A DNA stretch of 64,000 bases from Dokdonia sp. Dokd-P16 (GCF_003095655.1 NZ_CP029151.1:2355001-2419000); one strand, 5' to 3'; positions 55,918 to 64,000 are shown, numbered from the stretch's first letter. The notes: generated by a model not told the origin, from the sequence alone. A program made the numbers and translations.

Positions 55918-55942
55918 AGCATCTGTAACCAGATGCTTTTTT
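55918..55942 (+). terminator. Intrinsic terminator of the Cys-repeat gene
   Basis: The stem AGCATCTG / CAGATGCT with a TAAC loop and seven T, 27 nt after the stop. The ATG at 55944 right after it is not taken as a start. Confidence 0.9.
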
Positions 55943-55988
55943 TATGCCAATTATAAAAGGATGGCTCATTTATTGTACATTTAATTCT

Positions 55989-56825
55989 ATGAAAAAACTA
56001 TATATGAAAAGTATAGCTATTGCTGTGCTTATGTTTGTGACTACGGCTGTAAGCGCTCAAAGAGAGCGAGTAAAAGGGAGTAGAAATGTGAAAGATGTAT
56101 CGGAGGTATTACGTCCATTTACAGATATAAAAGTAACCGATGGTCTAGAAGTAACACTTATTGCAGATTCTCAACCAAGTTATGATCTTGAGATGGATGA
56201 TAACCTTATTGAATTGATAAGCTTTGATGTGCGTGATAGTGTATTGCTAGTTTCTGCGAGAAAAGATATCAGAAGTGCAAAACGTCTTAATATTACGGTG
56301 CGTTTTGTTACGCTCAATTCTGTGAGCTTAGATGCAAAGAGTAAGGTAAAAGCACAATCTGTTCTCAAATCAGAATTCTTTAGAGGAAGTTTTCTAGATG
56401 ACAGTCAGTTTGAAGGAGAGGTAAAAGCAACACAAGCTACCATAACTGCAAATTCAAATTCAAAAATTGAGATGGATTATATGGGAGATGATTTGACCAT
56501 GAATGTTACAGATAACGCTTTCGCGAAAGCGGATATCAATACAAAAAAATTCACGCTCTCTGCATCTGAAAGATCAGACCTAGAATTAATAGGAAATGCT
56601 CAGACCGTAACGCTGGATTTAAAAGACAATGCTGAGTGCAAAGCTCAAACATTTAATGCAGATGTGATCAACGTAGTTGGAGCAGGAAATTCGACAACTA
56701 TTGTAACTGCAGATCAGGAGATTGTTGTAGATCTTGCAGATAAAGCGCAACTTCATGTGTATGGCGAACCTAAACTAACGATAGAACGTTTTACAGGAAC
56801 TTCAAAAATCTTAAAGAAGGAGTAA
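55989..56825 (+). CDS. GIN (DUF2807) domain protein, secreted
   Basis: The start at 55989 gives MKKLYMKSIAIAVLMFVTTAVSAQ as a signal peptide and about 278 residues; the ATG at 55944 would put a charged tail before it and abuts a terminator. The rest is a putative beta-helix of about 20-residue rungs, for example VTDNAFAKADINTKKFTLSAS and LKDNAECKAQTFNADVINV, matching the putative auto-transporter adhesin/head GIN family. One palindrome copy is read as AFAKA inside a rung (56517-56532). It converges with a second GIN gene. The function is unknown; binding to surfaces or polymers has been suggested for the family. Confidence 0.82.
   Translation: MKKLYMKSIAIAVLMFVTTAVSAQRERVKGSRNVKDVSEVLRPFTDIKVTDGLEVTLIADSQPSYDLEMDDNLIELISFDVRDSVLLVSARKDIRSAKRLNITVRFVTLNSVSLDAKSKVKAQSVLKSEFFRGSFLDDSQFEGEVKATQATITANSNSKIEMDYMGDDLTMNVTDNAFAKADINTKKFTLSASERSDLELIGNAQTVTLDLKDNAECKAQTFNADVINVVGAGNSTTIVTADQEIVVDLADKAQLHVYGEPKLTIERFTGTSKILKKE
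56517..56532. repeat. Palindrome copy 15 (inside the GIN gene)
   Basis: An exact 16-bp copy, read as AFAKA in DNAFAKADIN, at the position where a neighbouring beta-helix rung has DNAECKAQTF. Confidence 0.95.
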
Positions 56826-56850
56826 AAATCACAAGGTGTAAGTCAATAAT

Positions 56851-56880
56851 AAAAAATGCCCTCACATGAGGGCATTTTTT
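56851..56880. terminator. Bidirectional terminator between convergent GIN genes
   Basis: AAAAAATGCCCTC / GAGGGCATTTTTT is a perfect 13-bp stem with an ACAT loop and T-runs on both strands. It serves the plus gene ending at 56825 and the minus gene ending at 56908. Confidence 0.92.
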
Positions 56881-56907
56881 ATGGTTATAAAGAAGAGTTT
56901 TTGAGGA

Positions 56908-57633
56908 TTATCCTCTAGTAATATCTCCAGAACCAGACACCTTAGTATCTTGTTTTGTTGGGTTTCCCACATATTCTATATCACCAGAACCAGTTACACG
57001 GGCTTTAATGCTTCTTTCACAAGCTACGCGTATGTCACCAGAACCTGTAACTTGAGCATCTACCGTTTCTGCTTTAAAACGTCCCGCTTCTATATCACCA
57101 GAGCCAGTAACCTTAACAGTGTGGTCTTTTGTATAACCTTTAAGAATAAGATCACCAGATCCTGTAACTCTGCTCTCGGTACGATTTGCTTCTACAATAA
57201 GCGCAACATCACCAGAACCAGAGACAGAAACCTCAAAAGTATTTGCTTTTATCACATCATCACTCATGATCTCTCCAGAGCCTGATAATGACACTCGATC
57301 TAAGTCTCTAAAAGGAATTTTGATTTTAATATCCTTTCCATAGCTCGTCTTTAGATTTTGCTTGTTTTGAACTTTGATGGTGAGTCTATCGCCGCTTACT
57401 TCCGTTTCAACATAATCTAGTAGGTTGCTTTCTCCTTGTAATGTGATTTCTCCTTCCTCTCCGGCCACTAGCGTTACGTCAAAGAATCCAGCGATGCTAA
57501 TCTCATCATATTCTCCTACGTTGCGTGTTTCTGTTTCTACTTGACCATTACCTTTTACTCCTTTTCCCCACCATTGCGCATGGATTTGTGTACTTGCTAA
57601 AAGAATAATACTGAGTGTGATTAATTTTTTCAT
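56908..57633 (-). CDS. GIN (DUF2807) domain protein with GSGD repeats
   Basis: The start at 57633 gives MKKLITLSIILLASTQIHAQ as a signal peptide and about 241 residues. At least seven copies of a (T/S)GSGD(I/L/V) motif occur at intervals of about 21 residues in the C-terminal half (for example RVTGSGDLILKG, KVTGSGDIEAGR, QVTGSGDIRVAC). They form a right-handed beta-helix, as known for the GIN family. A longer frame from 57681 would overlap the upstream gene and is rejected. It is the last gene of the sigma-factor run. Confidence 0.85.
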   Translation of the reverse strand: MKKLITLSIILLASTQIHAQWWGKGVKGNGQVETETRNVGEYDEISIAGFFDVTLVAGEEGEITLQGESNLLDYVETEVSGDRLTIKVQNKQNLKTSYGKDIKIKIPFRDLDRVSLSGSGEIMSDDVIKANTFEVSVSGSGDVALIVEANRTESRVTGSGDLILKGYTKDHTVKVTGSGDIEAGRFKAETVDAQVTGSGDIRVACERSIKARVTGSGDIEYVGNPTKQDTKVSGSGDITRG

Positions 57634-57655
57634 GATTGTTGTTTTTTGATGATTG

Positions 57656-58744
57656 TTAGTTTTTAAATAAAGTGACACCACCGTATTCTGAGTTGATGTT
57701 CACATGATTATTAGTATTAGAGTTTCCTCTATATCCTTCGTAGTATTTGTCTGAAGATTCTATGCGCTCCTTATTAAAAGTAAGATCCTCTTTACCGCTT
57801 AATCCAGCATATTCCAACTTTATAGCAAACGTAAAGTTGTATTGAGGATTATAACCCACTTTAATACCGGTGTAGTCACTTTGTATAGATACGTCTCCAG
57901 CATCGCTCGCTAGCTCCTCTATACGTATGCTTCCATAATCTGCATTGATGTTAAGATCACCGTGAACCACACCAATCTTGGTAGAGATGTAATCTCCTCG
58001 ACCTATAATGTCTTTAGTGTCTCCCGTGACTACAGATCCGTAGTCACAGTTATAGTTTAGATTATCTATACGTCCAAATTCAGACTTACTATAATCTGCA
58101 TTAAGCTCAATATCACCTCCTCTTTCTAAGAAAAAGCTTGAATAATCAGCGTTAATACGTCCGCTCTTCATATAGCCGATGGTGCTATTCTTAGTGTAGT
58201 CAAAGTTGAGGTAGTTATTTTCTGCTAGCAGTTCGCCTATCGTGATTTTCCCATAGTCACAATTTATTTTTGCATTACCCTCTAAGCGGTCTATGTTAAT
58301 ACCTCCATAATCATTGCTTACATCTATCATACTAGTTGCTGGAAGTTTAATAGTATAGTTGATTTCCATATTTACATTACTGTTTTTCCAGCTGTTCCAC
58401 CATGATCTACTGCTGCTTTTTTCGAAGTTTGTTTTTGCGCTCACATAGCTACTTGACCCTTCAAAATTGACATCTATTTCGTTTAGTTTTTCTTTTACAC
58501 GCTCCTCGTCGTTACCATTAGTTTTTACTAGAACTTCAATGACGATTCTGTTTTCATTCCAGCTCACCATATTGACATTTCCGTAGCTATTGTCAATCAC
58601 CAGTTTTACATCAGGATTTACAGTATATTCATTTTTGATTCTCTTTTCCTTAGTGTATTTTCCCTGAGGGTCTACAGTTGCGGCCATCACCATAGAAGGG
58701 ATTATGAGCGCTATAAGTAAGAGTTGCGTTATTTTCTTTTTCAT
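57656..58744 (-). CDS. Secreted beta-helical protein with DYG/DYS repeats (DUF4097-like)
   Basis: The 362-residue protein has a signal peptide (to about residue 21, PSMVMAA). From about residue 130 it repeats a motif of the form (A/C)DYG(S/K)I or NADYS, for example KINCDYGKITIGEL, NADYSKSEFGRI, YNCDYGSVV, NADYGSIRIEEL, at roughly 20-residue steps. This suggests a parallel beta-helix like DUF4097/adhesin proteins. It lies directly downstream of the anti-sigma-like gene (20 nt) and upstream of the GSGD protein (23 nt). It is probably in the same operon and may be a target of the sigma factor. The function is unknown. Confidence 0.78.
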   Translation of the reverse strand: MKKKITQLLLIALIIPSMVMAATVDPQGKYTKEKRIKNEYTVNPDVKLVIDNSYGNVNMVSWNENRIVIEVLVKTNGNDEERVKEKLNEIDVNFEGSSSYVSAKTNFEKSSSRSWWNSWKNSNVNMEINYTIKLPATSMIDVSNDYGGINIDRLEGNAKINCDYGKITIGELLAENNYLNFDYTKNSTIGYMKSGRINADYSSFFLERGGDIELNADYSKSEFGRIDNLNYNCDYGSVVTGDTKDIIGRGDYISTKIGVVHGDLNINADYGSIRIEELASDAGDVSIQSDYTGIKVGYNPQYNFTFAIKLEYAGLSGKEDLTFNKERIESSDKYYEGYRGNSNTNNHVNINSEYGGVTLFKN

Positions 58745-58763
58745 AAGATTATTATTTAGGTAA

Positions 58764-59324
58764 CTAGAGCGTTACGGCTTTTTCAATAGCGTTTAATTCT
58801 TTGATGGCATCCATTTGTTCTACTACGTGCTTTAGGAGGTCAATTCTATTCTGGAAGTTGTCTATCATTGCGTAGATCACACGCTTATCTTCTCCACTTT
58901 CAGAAAGGTCTTTCTTTAAACTGTCATAATCTTTCTCTAAGATTTCAAGTTGTTTTATGGCATCCATTACCATGGCTTGGTTCTCAGGATTCATGTTCTC
59001 TTTAATATCAAAGAGTTCACGTTCTATGGTTTTTGTAAAGAAATCTTGCGTGTTTTCCATCTCTGGAGAAACATCTGCAAGTTCTTTAGCACTGGGCGTA
59101 TTGATAAACTGTGTGAGCATTAATCCTGCAATAAGAATAACACTCGCTGCAATAAACAGTGGTCGCATCCACTGTATGGTTTTAGTTTCTTTTTTAGCTA
59201 CTTCTGGAGTAGCTTGCGCCTGTAGTTTTGCTAGAAAATTAGCTTTGTGATCTGCACTAGGTGCAGCTGTATCGAGACGTCCTTCCAGACGTTTAAATAC
59301 TTGATCTATAGGTTCCTTTTTCAT
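58764..59324 (-). CDS. Probable anti-sigma factor (single-pass membrane protein)
   Basis: The 186-residue protein has a cytoplasmic N-terminal part (MKKEPIDQVFKRLEGRLDTAAPS), one membrane helix (about 53-70, MRPLFIAASVILIAGLMLTQF), and a periplasmic helical, coiled-coil-like C-terminal part (EILEKDYDSLKKDLSESGEDKR). Its start overlaps the end of the ECF sigma gene by 32 bases, which is the usual sigma/anti-sigma layout. No zinc-binding ZAS motif (HxxxCxxC) is present. The assignment rests on position and topology. Confidence 0.7.
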   Translation of the reverse strand: MKKEPIDQVFKRLEGRLDTAAPSADHKANFLAKLQAQATPEVAKKETKTIQWMRPLFIAASVILIAGLMLTQFINTPSAKELADVSPEMENTQDFFTKTIERELFDIKENMNPENQAMVMDAIKQLEILEKDYDSLKKDLSESGEDKRVIYAMIDNFQNRIDLLKHVVEQMDAIKELNAIEKAVTL

Positions 59325-59871
59325 TGTTATTTAATAGTTTTCGTAAGCTATCTTTTGCTCTTGACACCATCGTTCTACAGTTTGCATAGCTTACATTCAT
59401 AATCTCACTCATTTCCTCGTAGTCGTAGCCTTCTATAAGATGTAATGACAATGATTGTCTATAATTATCTTTAAGCATACTCATAGCTTTTACTACTTCT
59501 TGTGCTCTCACACTAGTGAGGTCTACCTCACTCACACCTTCTGCATCATCTTCTATCTTATATAAATGATTTTCTAGTGGTGTTTCATCTAGTTTCTTTC
59601 CTTTGTTATAAGCATTAAGGCTATTATTTACCACAATACGTTTTAACCAACTCCCAAAAGATGCCTCACCCTTATAACTATCCAGCTTTGTAAAAGCACT
59701 TAAGAAGGACTCTTGCATAATATCTTCTGCCTCTGCTTCGTGTTTCACAATGCGTAACGAAGTATTGTACATCGCTTTATAGTAGCGGTTATACACCTCC
59801 ATTTGAGCACCCTGATTACCTTGCTGGCACAGTGTTATTAATTCGGTTATTTGATGGTTGGTAAAATTCAC
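59293..59871 (-). CDS. ECF RNA polymerase sigma factor
   Basis: The 192-residue sigma-70 family protein has region 2 (YNRYYKAMYNTSLRIVKHEAEAEDIMQESFLSAFTKLDSYKGEASFGSWLKRIVVNN) and region 4 (SMLKDNYRQSLSLHLIEGYDYEEMSEIMNVSYANCRTMVSRAKDSLRKLL). Region 3 is missing, as in the ECF group. It overlaps the probable anti-sigma gene by 32 bp, and two GIN/beta-helix genes follow. The sigma factor probably controls this group and perhaps the converging GIN gene; its target promoter was not located. Confidence 0.92.
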   Translation of the reverse strand: MNFTNHQITELITLCQQGNQGAQMEVYNRYYKAMYNTSLRIVKHEAEAEDIMQESFLSAFTKLDSYKGEASFGSWLKRIVVNNSLNAYNKGKKLDETPLENHLYKIEDDAEGVSEVDLTSVRAQEVVKAMSMLKDNYRQSLSLHLIEGYDYEEMSEIMNVSYANCRTMVSRAKDSLRKLLNNNEKGTYRSSI

Positions 59872-60185
59872 TTTTGGTTCATTCTATAGTAAAGATGCGT
59901 GTTTTATTTCTTTGTTACACTTTCGTGAAAATTTGACAACATTATTTTGAATCTGTTGATGGTAAGGAGGTATTTACTTCATAGATAAAGAACGCGTATT
60001 TGTGTTGGTTCTTCAAATTTTCGCGAAAGCAAAATACTCCCTTGGCACAACAATTGAATTAAAGCGTACAGAGAGGGTATCCATTATCTTATGATAGGCT
60101 AAACTCACTAGATTTAAAGAGAATACTAATAGTTACACATCCACAAGGCGGGTAGCAGTACACGACATTGTGGCACACATTATAT
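59872..60185. other. Gap between the ECF sigma gene and lon
   Basis: The stretch holds the divergent promoters of the sigma operon and lon, neither located with confidence. It contains two degenerate palindromes (about 59919-59931 and 60016-60030). Confidence 0.5.
60016..60030. repeat. Degenerate palindrome upstream of lon
   Basis: Only the centre and right half TTTTCGCGAAAGC are kept; the left arm reads AAAT. A weaker relative (CACTTTCGTGAAA) lies about 90 bp upstream. Confidence 0.65.
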
Positions 60186-62639
60186 ATGGCAAAACCAAAA
60201 TTTACAACATTAGACAGATTGTCACTGCAAGAGATAGATGGAGATGCAGAATTAATCCCCTTAATGACTCCAGAAGACGAGGAGGCAATTAATAACGAGG
60301 AGCTTCCAGAGAGCTTGCCTATTTTACCTTTGCGCAACACCGTGCTTTTTCCAGGAGTAGTCATTCCTATTTCGGCAGGAAGAGATACTTCTATAAAGCT
60401 TATAGATGAGGCAAATAAAGGTGGGAAAGTAGTAGGAGTAGTTGCTCAAAAAGATGAAGAGGTAGAAAACCCAGGTGAAGATGACATTCATAAAGTAGGT
60501 GTAGTAGCACGTATTTTACGTGTTCTTAAAATGCCAGATGGTAACGTAACGGTTATCATTCAAGGTAAAAAACGCTTTGAGGTAGATCAAGTAACACAGG
60601 TAGAGCCTTACATGAAGGCTACGATTAAGGAGTATGTAGAAGTACGTCCAGAGGTGGGTGATCAAGGTTTTAAAGCAGTAATCGATTCTATAAAGGAATT
60701 ATCGCTTAAGATTATTCAAGACTCGCCAAATATCCCTTCGGAGGCTTCATTTGCAATTAAGAATATCCAGAGCGACTCTTTCCTAATCAACTTTGTGAGT
60801 TCAAACATGAACCTCTCTGTTGCAGAGAAGCAAGAGCTACTCAATATAGATGACTTACATAAACGCGCGCTAGAAACGCTCAAGTTTATGGATATGGAGC
60901 GCCAGAAGTTGGAGCTCAAAAATGATATTCAGAACAAGGTTCAAAATGACATGAGCCAGCAGCAGCGTGAGTATTTCTTACACCAGCAGATGAAGACTAT
61001 CCAAGAAGAACTGGGTGGAGCTAGCTCTGAGGATGATCTAGAAGAAATGCGTGTACGTGCAAAGAAAAAGAAGTGGGATGCAAAAGTAGAGAAGCACTTT
61101 AATAAGGAGCTTTCAAAAATGCAACGCATGAATCCTCAGGTAGCTGAGTATAGCATACAGCGCAATTACCTTGATTTGTTTTTAGACCTTCCTTGGAATG
61201 AGTTTTCTAAAGATAAATTTGATTTAAAACGTGCCATGAAGATTCTAGACCGCGATCATTACGGTCTTGATGATGTGAAGAAGCGTATTATAGAATACCT
61301 AGCGGTATTGAAATTACGTAACGACATGAAGTCGCCTATTCTATGTTTATACGGACCTCCAGGAGTTGGAAAAACTTCACTAGGTAAATCTGTAGCAGAA
61401 GCGTTAGGTCGTGAGTATGTACGAGTAAGTCTAGGCGGAATGCGTGACGAATCTGAGATACGCGGGCATAGAAAAACATACATAGGAGCAATGCCTGGAC
61501 GTATTATCCAGAGCTTGCGCAAGGCAGGAACTAGTAATCCAGTTTTTGTACTTGATGAGATAGATAAATTAAGTACAGGAAGTCAGGGAGACCCGTCTTC
61601 TGCATTATTAGAAGTGCTAGATCCAGAGCAGAATAGTGAGTTTCACGATAACTTCCTTGAGATGGGTTACGACCTTTCTAAAGTAATGTTTATCGCAACT
61701 TCAAATAGTTTAAATACCATACAGCCAGCGCTGCTAGATCGTATGGAGATTATAAACGTTACTGGATACACGATAGAGGAGAAGACAGAGATTGCAAAGC
61801 GTCACTTATTACCAAAGCAGCTTAAAGAGCATGGTATGACAGATGACCAGCTTAAAATAGCAAAGCCACAACTAGAAAAAATTGTAGAAGGGTATACAAG
61901 AGAATCTGGAGTGCGTGGACTAGAAAAACAAGTTGCAAAAATGGTGCGTTACGGGGCAAAAAACCTCGCGATGGAAGAGGAGTATAATGTAAAAATATCT
62001 AATGAAGATGTTATCGAGATACTAGGCTCTCCAAAGATGGAACGTAACAAGTATGAGAATAACGACGTTGCCGGAGTTGTTACGGGTCTTGCATGGACAC
62101 GAGTAGGAGGAGATATCTTATTTATAGAATCTGCTTTATCAAAAGGTAAAGGAACACTATCTATCACAGGGAACCTAGGTAAAGTGATGAAGGAGAGTGC
62201 TACCATAGCCATGGAGTACATTAAAGCAAATGCAGAAATATTAGGTCTTGACCCAACTATATTTGATAAGTATAATGTACACATACACGTACCAGAAGGA
62301 GCAACTCCTAAAGATGGTCCTAGTGCAGGTATTACCATGCTTACATCTCTAGTTTCTTTATTTACACAACGTAAAGTGAAGAAAAATCTAGCGATGACGG
62401 GTGAGATTACCCTAAGAGGAAAGGTACTACCAGTAGGAGGAATTAAAGAAAAGATTCTTGCTGCCAAGCGTGCTAAAATTAAGGAAATACTCTTATGTGA
62501 GCAAAACCGTCGCGACATAGAAGAGATCAAGCAAGACTACTTAAAAGGCTTAACATTCCACTATGTGAGTGACATGAGCGAAGTGCTAGAACTAGCACTT
62601 ACTAAGCAAAAAGTAAAAAATGCTAAAACACTAGCTTAA
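60186..62639 (+). CDS. lon: Lon protease (ATP-dependent, endopeptidase La)
   Basis: The start at ATG 60186 ([15 protein letters not shown]) gives about 817 residues; the ATG six codons upstream is less likely. The protein has the N-terminal LON domain ([19 protein letters not shown]), a coiled coil, the AAA+ module with Walker [14 protein letters not shown] (about 389) and DEIDKLS, and the C-terminal protease domain with Ser713 in [10 protein letters not shown] and the dyad Lys in [12 protein letters not shown]. It degrades misfolded and regulatory proteins. The terminator at 62681 ends the transcript. Confidence 0.98.
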   Translation: MAKPKFTTLDRLSLQEIDGDAELIPLMTPEDEEAINNEELPESLPILPLRNTVLFPGVVIPISAGRDTSIKLIDEANKGGKVVGVVAQKDEEVENPGEDDIHKVGVVARILRVLKMPDGNVTVIIQGKKRFEVDQVTQVEPYMKATIKEYVEVRPEVGDQGFKAVIDSIKELSLKIIQDSPNIPSEASFAIKNIQSDSFLINFVSSNMNLSVAEKQELLNIDDLHKRALETLKFMDMERQKLELKNDIQNKVQNDMSQQQREYFLHQQMKTIQEELGGASSEDDLEEMRVRAKKKKWDAKVEKHFNKELSKMQRMNPQVAEYSIQRNYLDLFLDLPWNEFSKDKFDLKRAMKILDRDHYGLDDVKKRIIEYLAVLKLRNDMKSPILCLYGPPGVGKTSLGKSVAEALGREYVRVSLGGMRDESEIRGHRKTYIGAMPGRIIQSLRKAGTSNPVFVLDEIDKLSTGSQGDPSSALLEVLDPEQNSEFHDNFLEMGYDLSKVMFIATSNSLNTIQPALLDRMEIINVTGYTIEEKTEIAKRHLLPKQLKEHGMTDDQLKIAKPQLEKIVEGYTRESGVRGLEKQVAKMVRYGAKNLAMEEEYNVKISNEDVIEILGSPKMERNKYENNDVAGVVTGLAWTRVGGDILFIESALSKGKGTLSITGNLGKVMKESATIAMEYIKANAEILGLDPTIFDKYNVHIHVPEGATPKDGPSAGITMLTSLVSLFTQRKVKKNLAMTGEITLRGKVLPVGGIKEKILAAKRAKIKEILLCEQNRRDIEEIKQDYLKGLTFHYVSDMSEVLELALTKQKVKNAKTLA

Positions 62640-62654
62640 GGTTAGTTTATCAAA

Positions 62655-62670
62655 TTTTGGCGAAAGCGTA
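62655..62670. repeat. Degenerate palindrome after lon
   Basis: AATTTTGGCGAAAGCG keeps only the right arm; the centre TTTCGCGAAA has changed to TTTTGGCGAAA. It lies 16 nt after the lon stop, the usual place for intact copies. Confidence 0.7.
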
Positions 62671-62680
62671 AAATTATACA

Positions 62681-62709
62681 AGGGAAACTCAACAAGAGTT
62701 TCCCTTTTT
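62681..62709 (+). terminator. Intrinsic terminator of lon
   Basis: The stem AGGGAAACTC / GAGTTTCCCT with an AACAA loop and a T-run (TTTTT). Confidence 0.92.
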
Positions 62710-62796
62710 CTTTATCCTATAGTTCTAATTATTTCCCATCCCTCTCAAAATATACTATCATTGCAATCGTTAAGTATCATGATGCAGTACTGATTA

Positions 62797-63813
62797 ATGA
62801 AAAAGAGTCTCTTTTTATTCTTGTTTGCGTGTTCACTAACGGCCTTTGGTCAGTTAGGGGGACGTGCTACCTATCAGTTTCTCAACTTAATGTCATCACC
62901 TAGGCAAGCTGCTTTAGGAGGTAAAATCATTACAAACTACGACTACGACCCAGACTCTGCGCTCTATAATCCAGCCAATATTAACTATAGGATGGATAAT
63001 CAACTTTCTATAAATTATGTAAACTACCTGGCAGATATCAATTATGGGACGGCGTCTTATGCCTATTTATGGGATAGACGCACACAGGTCTTGCATGCGG
63101 GAATCACTTATGTAAATTACGGAACCTTTGATGGAAGAGATGAGAATGGGAACTCGACTGGAGAATTTGGCGGTAGTGAGGCGTCGCTTTCACTAGGCTA
63201 TGCACTTAATATTCCGTACACAGATTTTCACGTGGGGGCAAATGTAAAATTAATCACCTCTACACTAGCCGAGTATTCATCGGCGGGAGGAGCGATAGAT
63301 CTTGGGCTTACTTATAATTATGAAGATTGGGATCTCAACGCAGCATTAGTGGTACGTAATATAGGAACCCAATTTACACCTTATGTAGATACTTTTGAGA
63401 AGCTTCCGCTAGAGATAGACGCTGGTATTTCTCAGATTTTGCCTAATGTCCCTATACGCTGGCACGTGACGCTAGAAAACCTTCAATTATGGAATATCGC
63501 CTTTGAGAATGAAGCTAGAGGTACTACAGATCTTGACGGAAATACCACCACAGAAAAAATAGGAATTCTCGATAACGTAATACGTCACGCGATTGTGGGT
63601 GTAGAGTTGTTTCCTAAAGGTGGATTTAACGTGCGACTGGGCTATAACTTCCGTAGGAGTGAGGAGCTGCGTATAATCAATCAGCGTAGTTTTGCAGGTA
63701 TCAGTGCAGGCTTTGGGATTAAGATTAACAAGATGCGTTTCAATTATGCATATGCTCGATATAACAGCGCTGCGGCAAGCAGTTTCTTTGGTCTAGGTAT
63801 CGATTTACAATAA
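62797..63813 (+). CDS. porQ: Type IX secretion system protein PorQ
   Basis: The 338-residue outer-membrane beta-barrel (PorV/FadL-like) has a signal peptide (MKKSLFLFLFACSLTAFGQ). It matches PorQ by the N-terminal GGRATYQFLNLMSSPRQAALGGKIITNYDYDPDSALYNPANIN and by the C-terminal FNYAYARYNSAAASSFFGLGIDLQ. PorQ takes part in the attachment complex of the Bacteroidota type IX secretion system together with PorU, PorV and PorZ. No other T9SS gene is in the window. Confidence 0.92.
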   Translation: MKKSLFLFLFACSLTAFGQLGGRATYQFLNLMSSPRQAALGGKIITNYDYDPDSALYNPANINYRMDNQLSINYVNYLADINYGTASYAYLWDRRTQVLHAGITYVNYGTFDGRDENGNSTGEFGGSEASLSLGYALNIPYTDFHVGANVKLITSTLAEYSSAGGAIDLGLTYNYEDWDLNAALVVRNIGTQFTPYVDTFEKLPLEIDAGISQILPNVPIRWHVTLENLQLWNIAFENEARGTTDLDGNTTTEKIGILDNVIRHAIVGVELFPKGGFNVRLGYNFRRSEELRIINQRSFAGISAGFGIKINKMRFNYAYARYNSAAASSFFGLGIDLQ

Positions 63814-63863
63814 TTCTTTTCAGTTTTAGGAGCAGCACATTTTAGGTGTATTTGCAAGGTGGT

Positions 63864-63933
63864 TTCCCGCTTTTCATTACAATTCCTCGTTGCGCTATCG
63901 CTACACTGCGGGATTTTCATTGCAATCGGGGCT
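63864..63933 (-). repeat. Dispersed structured repeat, copy B
   Basis: This is the minus-strand copy of the element at 49341-49412. It shares the leading CCCCGATTGCAATGAAAA, then TCCCGCA and GAGGAATTGTAATG; only the loop between differs (GTGTAGCGATAGCGCAAC here). Both copies are preceded by GACTC near the first conserved block, and further out by GCATACTAC (63971-63979 here, 49270-49278 in copy A). The 187 bases after porQ contain no gene. Confidence 0.85.
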
Positions 63934-64000
63934 AGGGAGTCAAGAAGCTGTCTTTTTGCAATTGATGGAAGTAGTATGCTCATTTTAATAAGGAGATATT

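Noticed and set aside
55944-55988. ATG directly after the terminator as start of the GIN gene
   Set aside because: It puts 15 residues ahead of a good signal peptide and touches the terminator; ATG at 55989 is preferred.
56908-57250. Possible CRISPR-like or satellite repeat (ATATCACCAGAACC and variants)
   Set aside because: The roughly 63-base period is the coding of GSGD repeats in a beta-helix protein; spacers are protein-coding and similar.
57634-57681. Longer start for the GSGD-repeat protein
   Set aside because: It overlaps the upstream gene and gives no signal peptide at the N-terminus; ATG at 57633 is preferred.
1-64000. rRNA, tmRNA, CRISPR arrays, prophage or intact insertion sequences
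   Set aside because: I looked for conserved RNA segments, regular direct repeats with unique spacers, and transposase or integrase genes other than XerD, and found none.

Overview
The window is an AT-rich chromosomal segment from a marine member of the Flavobacteriaceae (Bacteroidota). Evidence: SusC/SusD pairs, a hybrid two-component regulator, type IX secretion protein PorQ, lipoproteins with Bacteroidota-type signals, flavobacterial promoter-like TAnnTTTG boxes and few Shine-Dalgarno sites. The gene content and a 14-bp palindrome GCTTTCGCGAAAGC repeated 15 times suggest a Dokdonia/Krokinobacter-like organism; that assignment is inference.

Region 1 (1-11.4 kb) is an alginate utilisation locus. 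Three tandem TTGGTnnACCAA operators lie before a SusC/SusD pair, a PKD surface lipoprotein and a PL7 alginate lyase. A FadR-type GntR regulator, a hexuronate-type MFS transporter, an SDR reductase, KDG kinase and KDPG aldolase follow. Together they would cut alginate, import the product and carry DEH through KDG and KDPG to pyruvate and glyceraldehyde 3-phosphate.

Region 2 (11.6-15.3 kb) holds a MarC membrane protein, an SdiA-regulated-like lipoprotein, a PAP2 phosphatase and an aldose 1-epimerase. Region 3 (15.9-29.3 kb) is a xylose/xyloside locus: xylB (TTG start), xylA, a sugar:H+ symporter, a TalC-like transaldolase, a clearly decayed LacI regulator, a hybrid two-component regulator and a GH3 beta-xylosidase-like lipoprotein with a PA14 insertion.

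Region 4 (29.3-44.4 kb) is mostly housekeeping: tRNA-Met, a START-domain protein, a PabC-like aminotransferase, YqgE, a menaquinone pair (menC, menE) flanking a CPBP protease, two unknown secreted proteins, an M24 peptidase, XerD, a small beta-barrel protein, AroQ, a frameshifted phosphodiesterase, lipoamide dehydrogenase and two tandem MsrB enzymes. Region 5 (44.6-52 kb) is the glycogen cluster glgA-glgC-glgB, followed by a GH31 alpha-glucosidase.

Region 6 (52-64 kb) holds an M48 peptidase lipoprotein, a UMF1-type MFS protein, MscL, a lipoprotein with three four-cysteine repeats, a convergent group of GIN/adhesin-type beta-helical proteins with an ECF sigma factor and probable anti-sigma factor, Lon, and PorQ.

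The main unexplained structure is the palindrome GCTTTCGCGAAAGC. Fifteen exact copies lie between 7.4 and 56.5 kb, eight of them inside intact genes and in all three reading frames. A second, longer structured repeat occurs twice (49.34 kb and 63.87 kb). No CRISPR array, rRNA, intact insertion sequence or prophage was seen.
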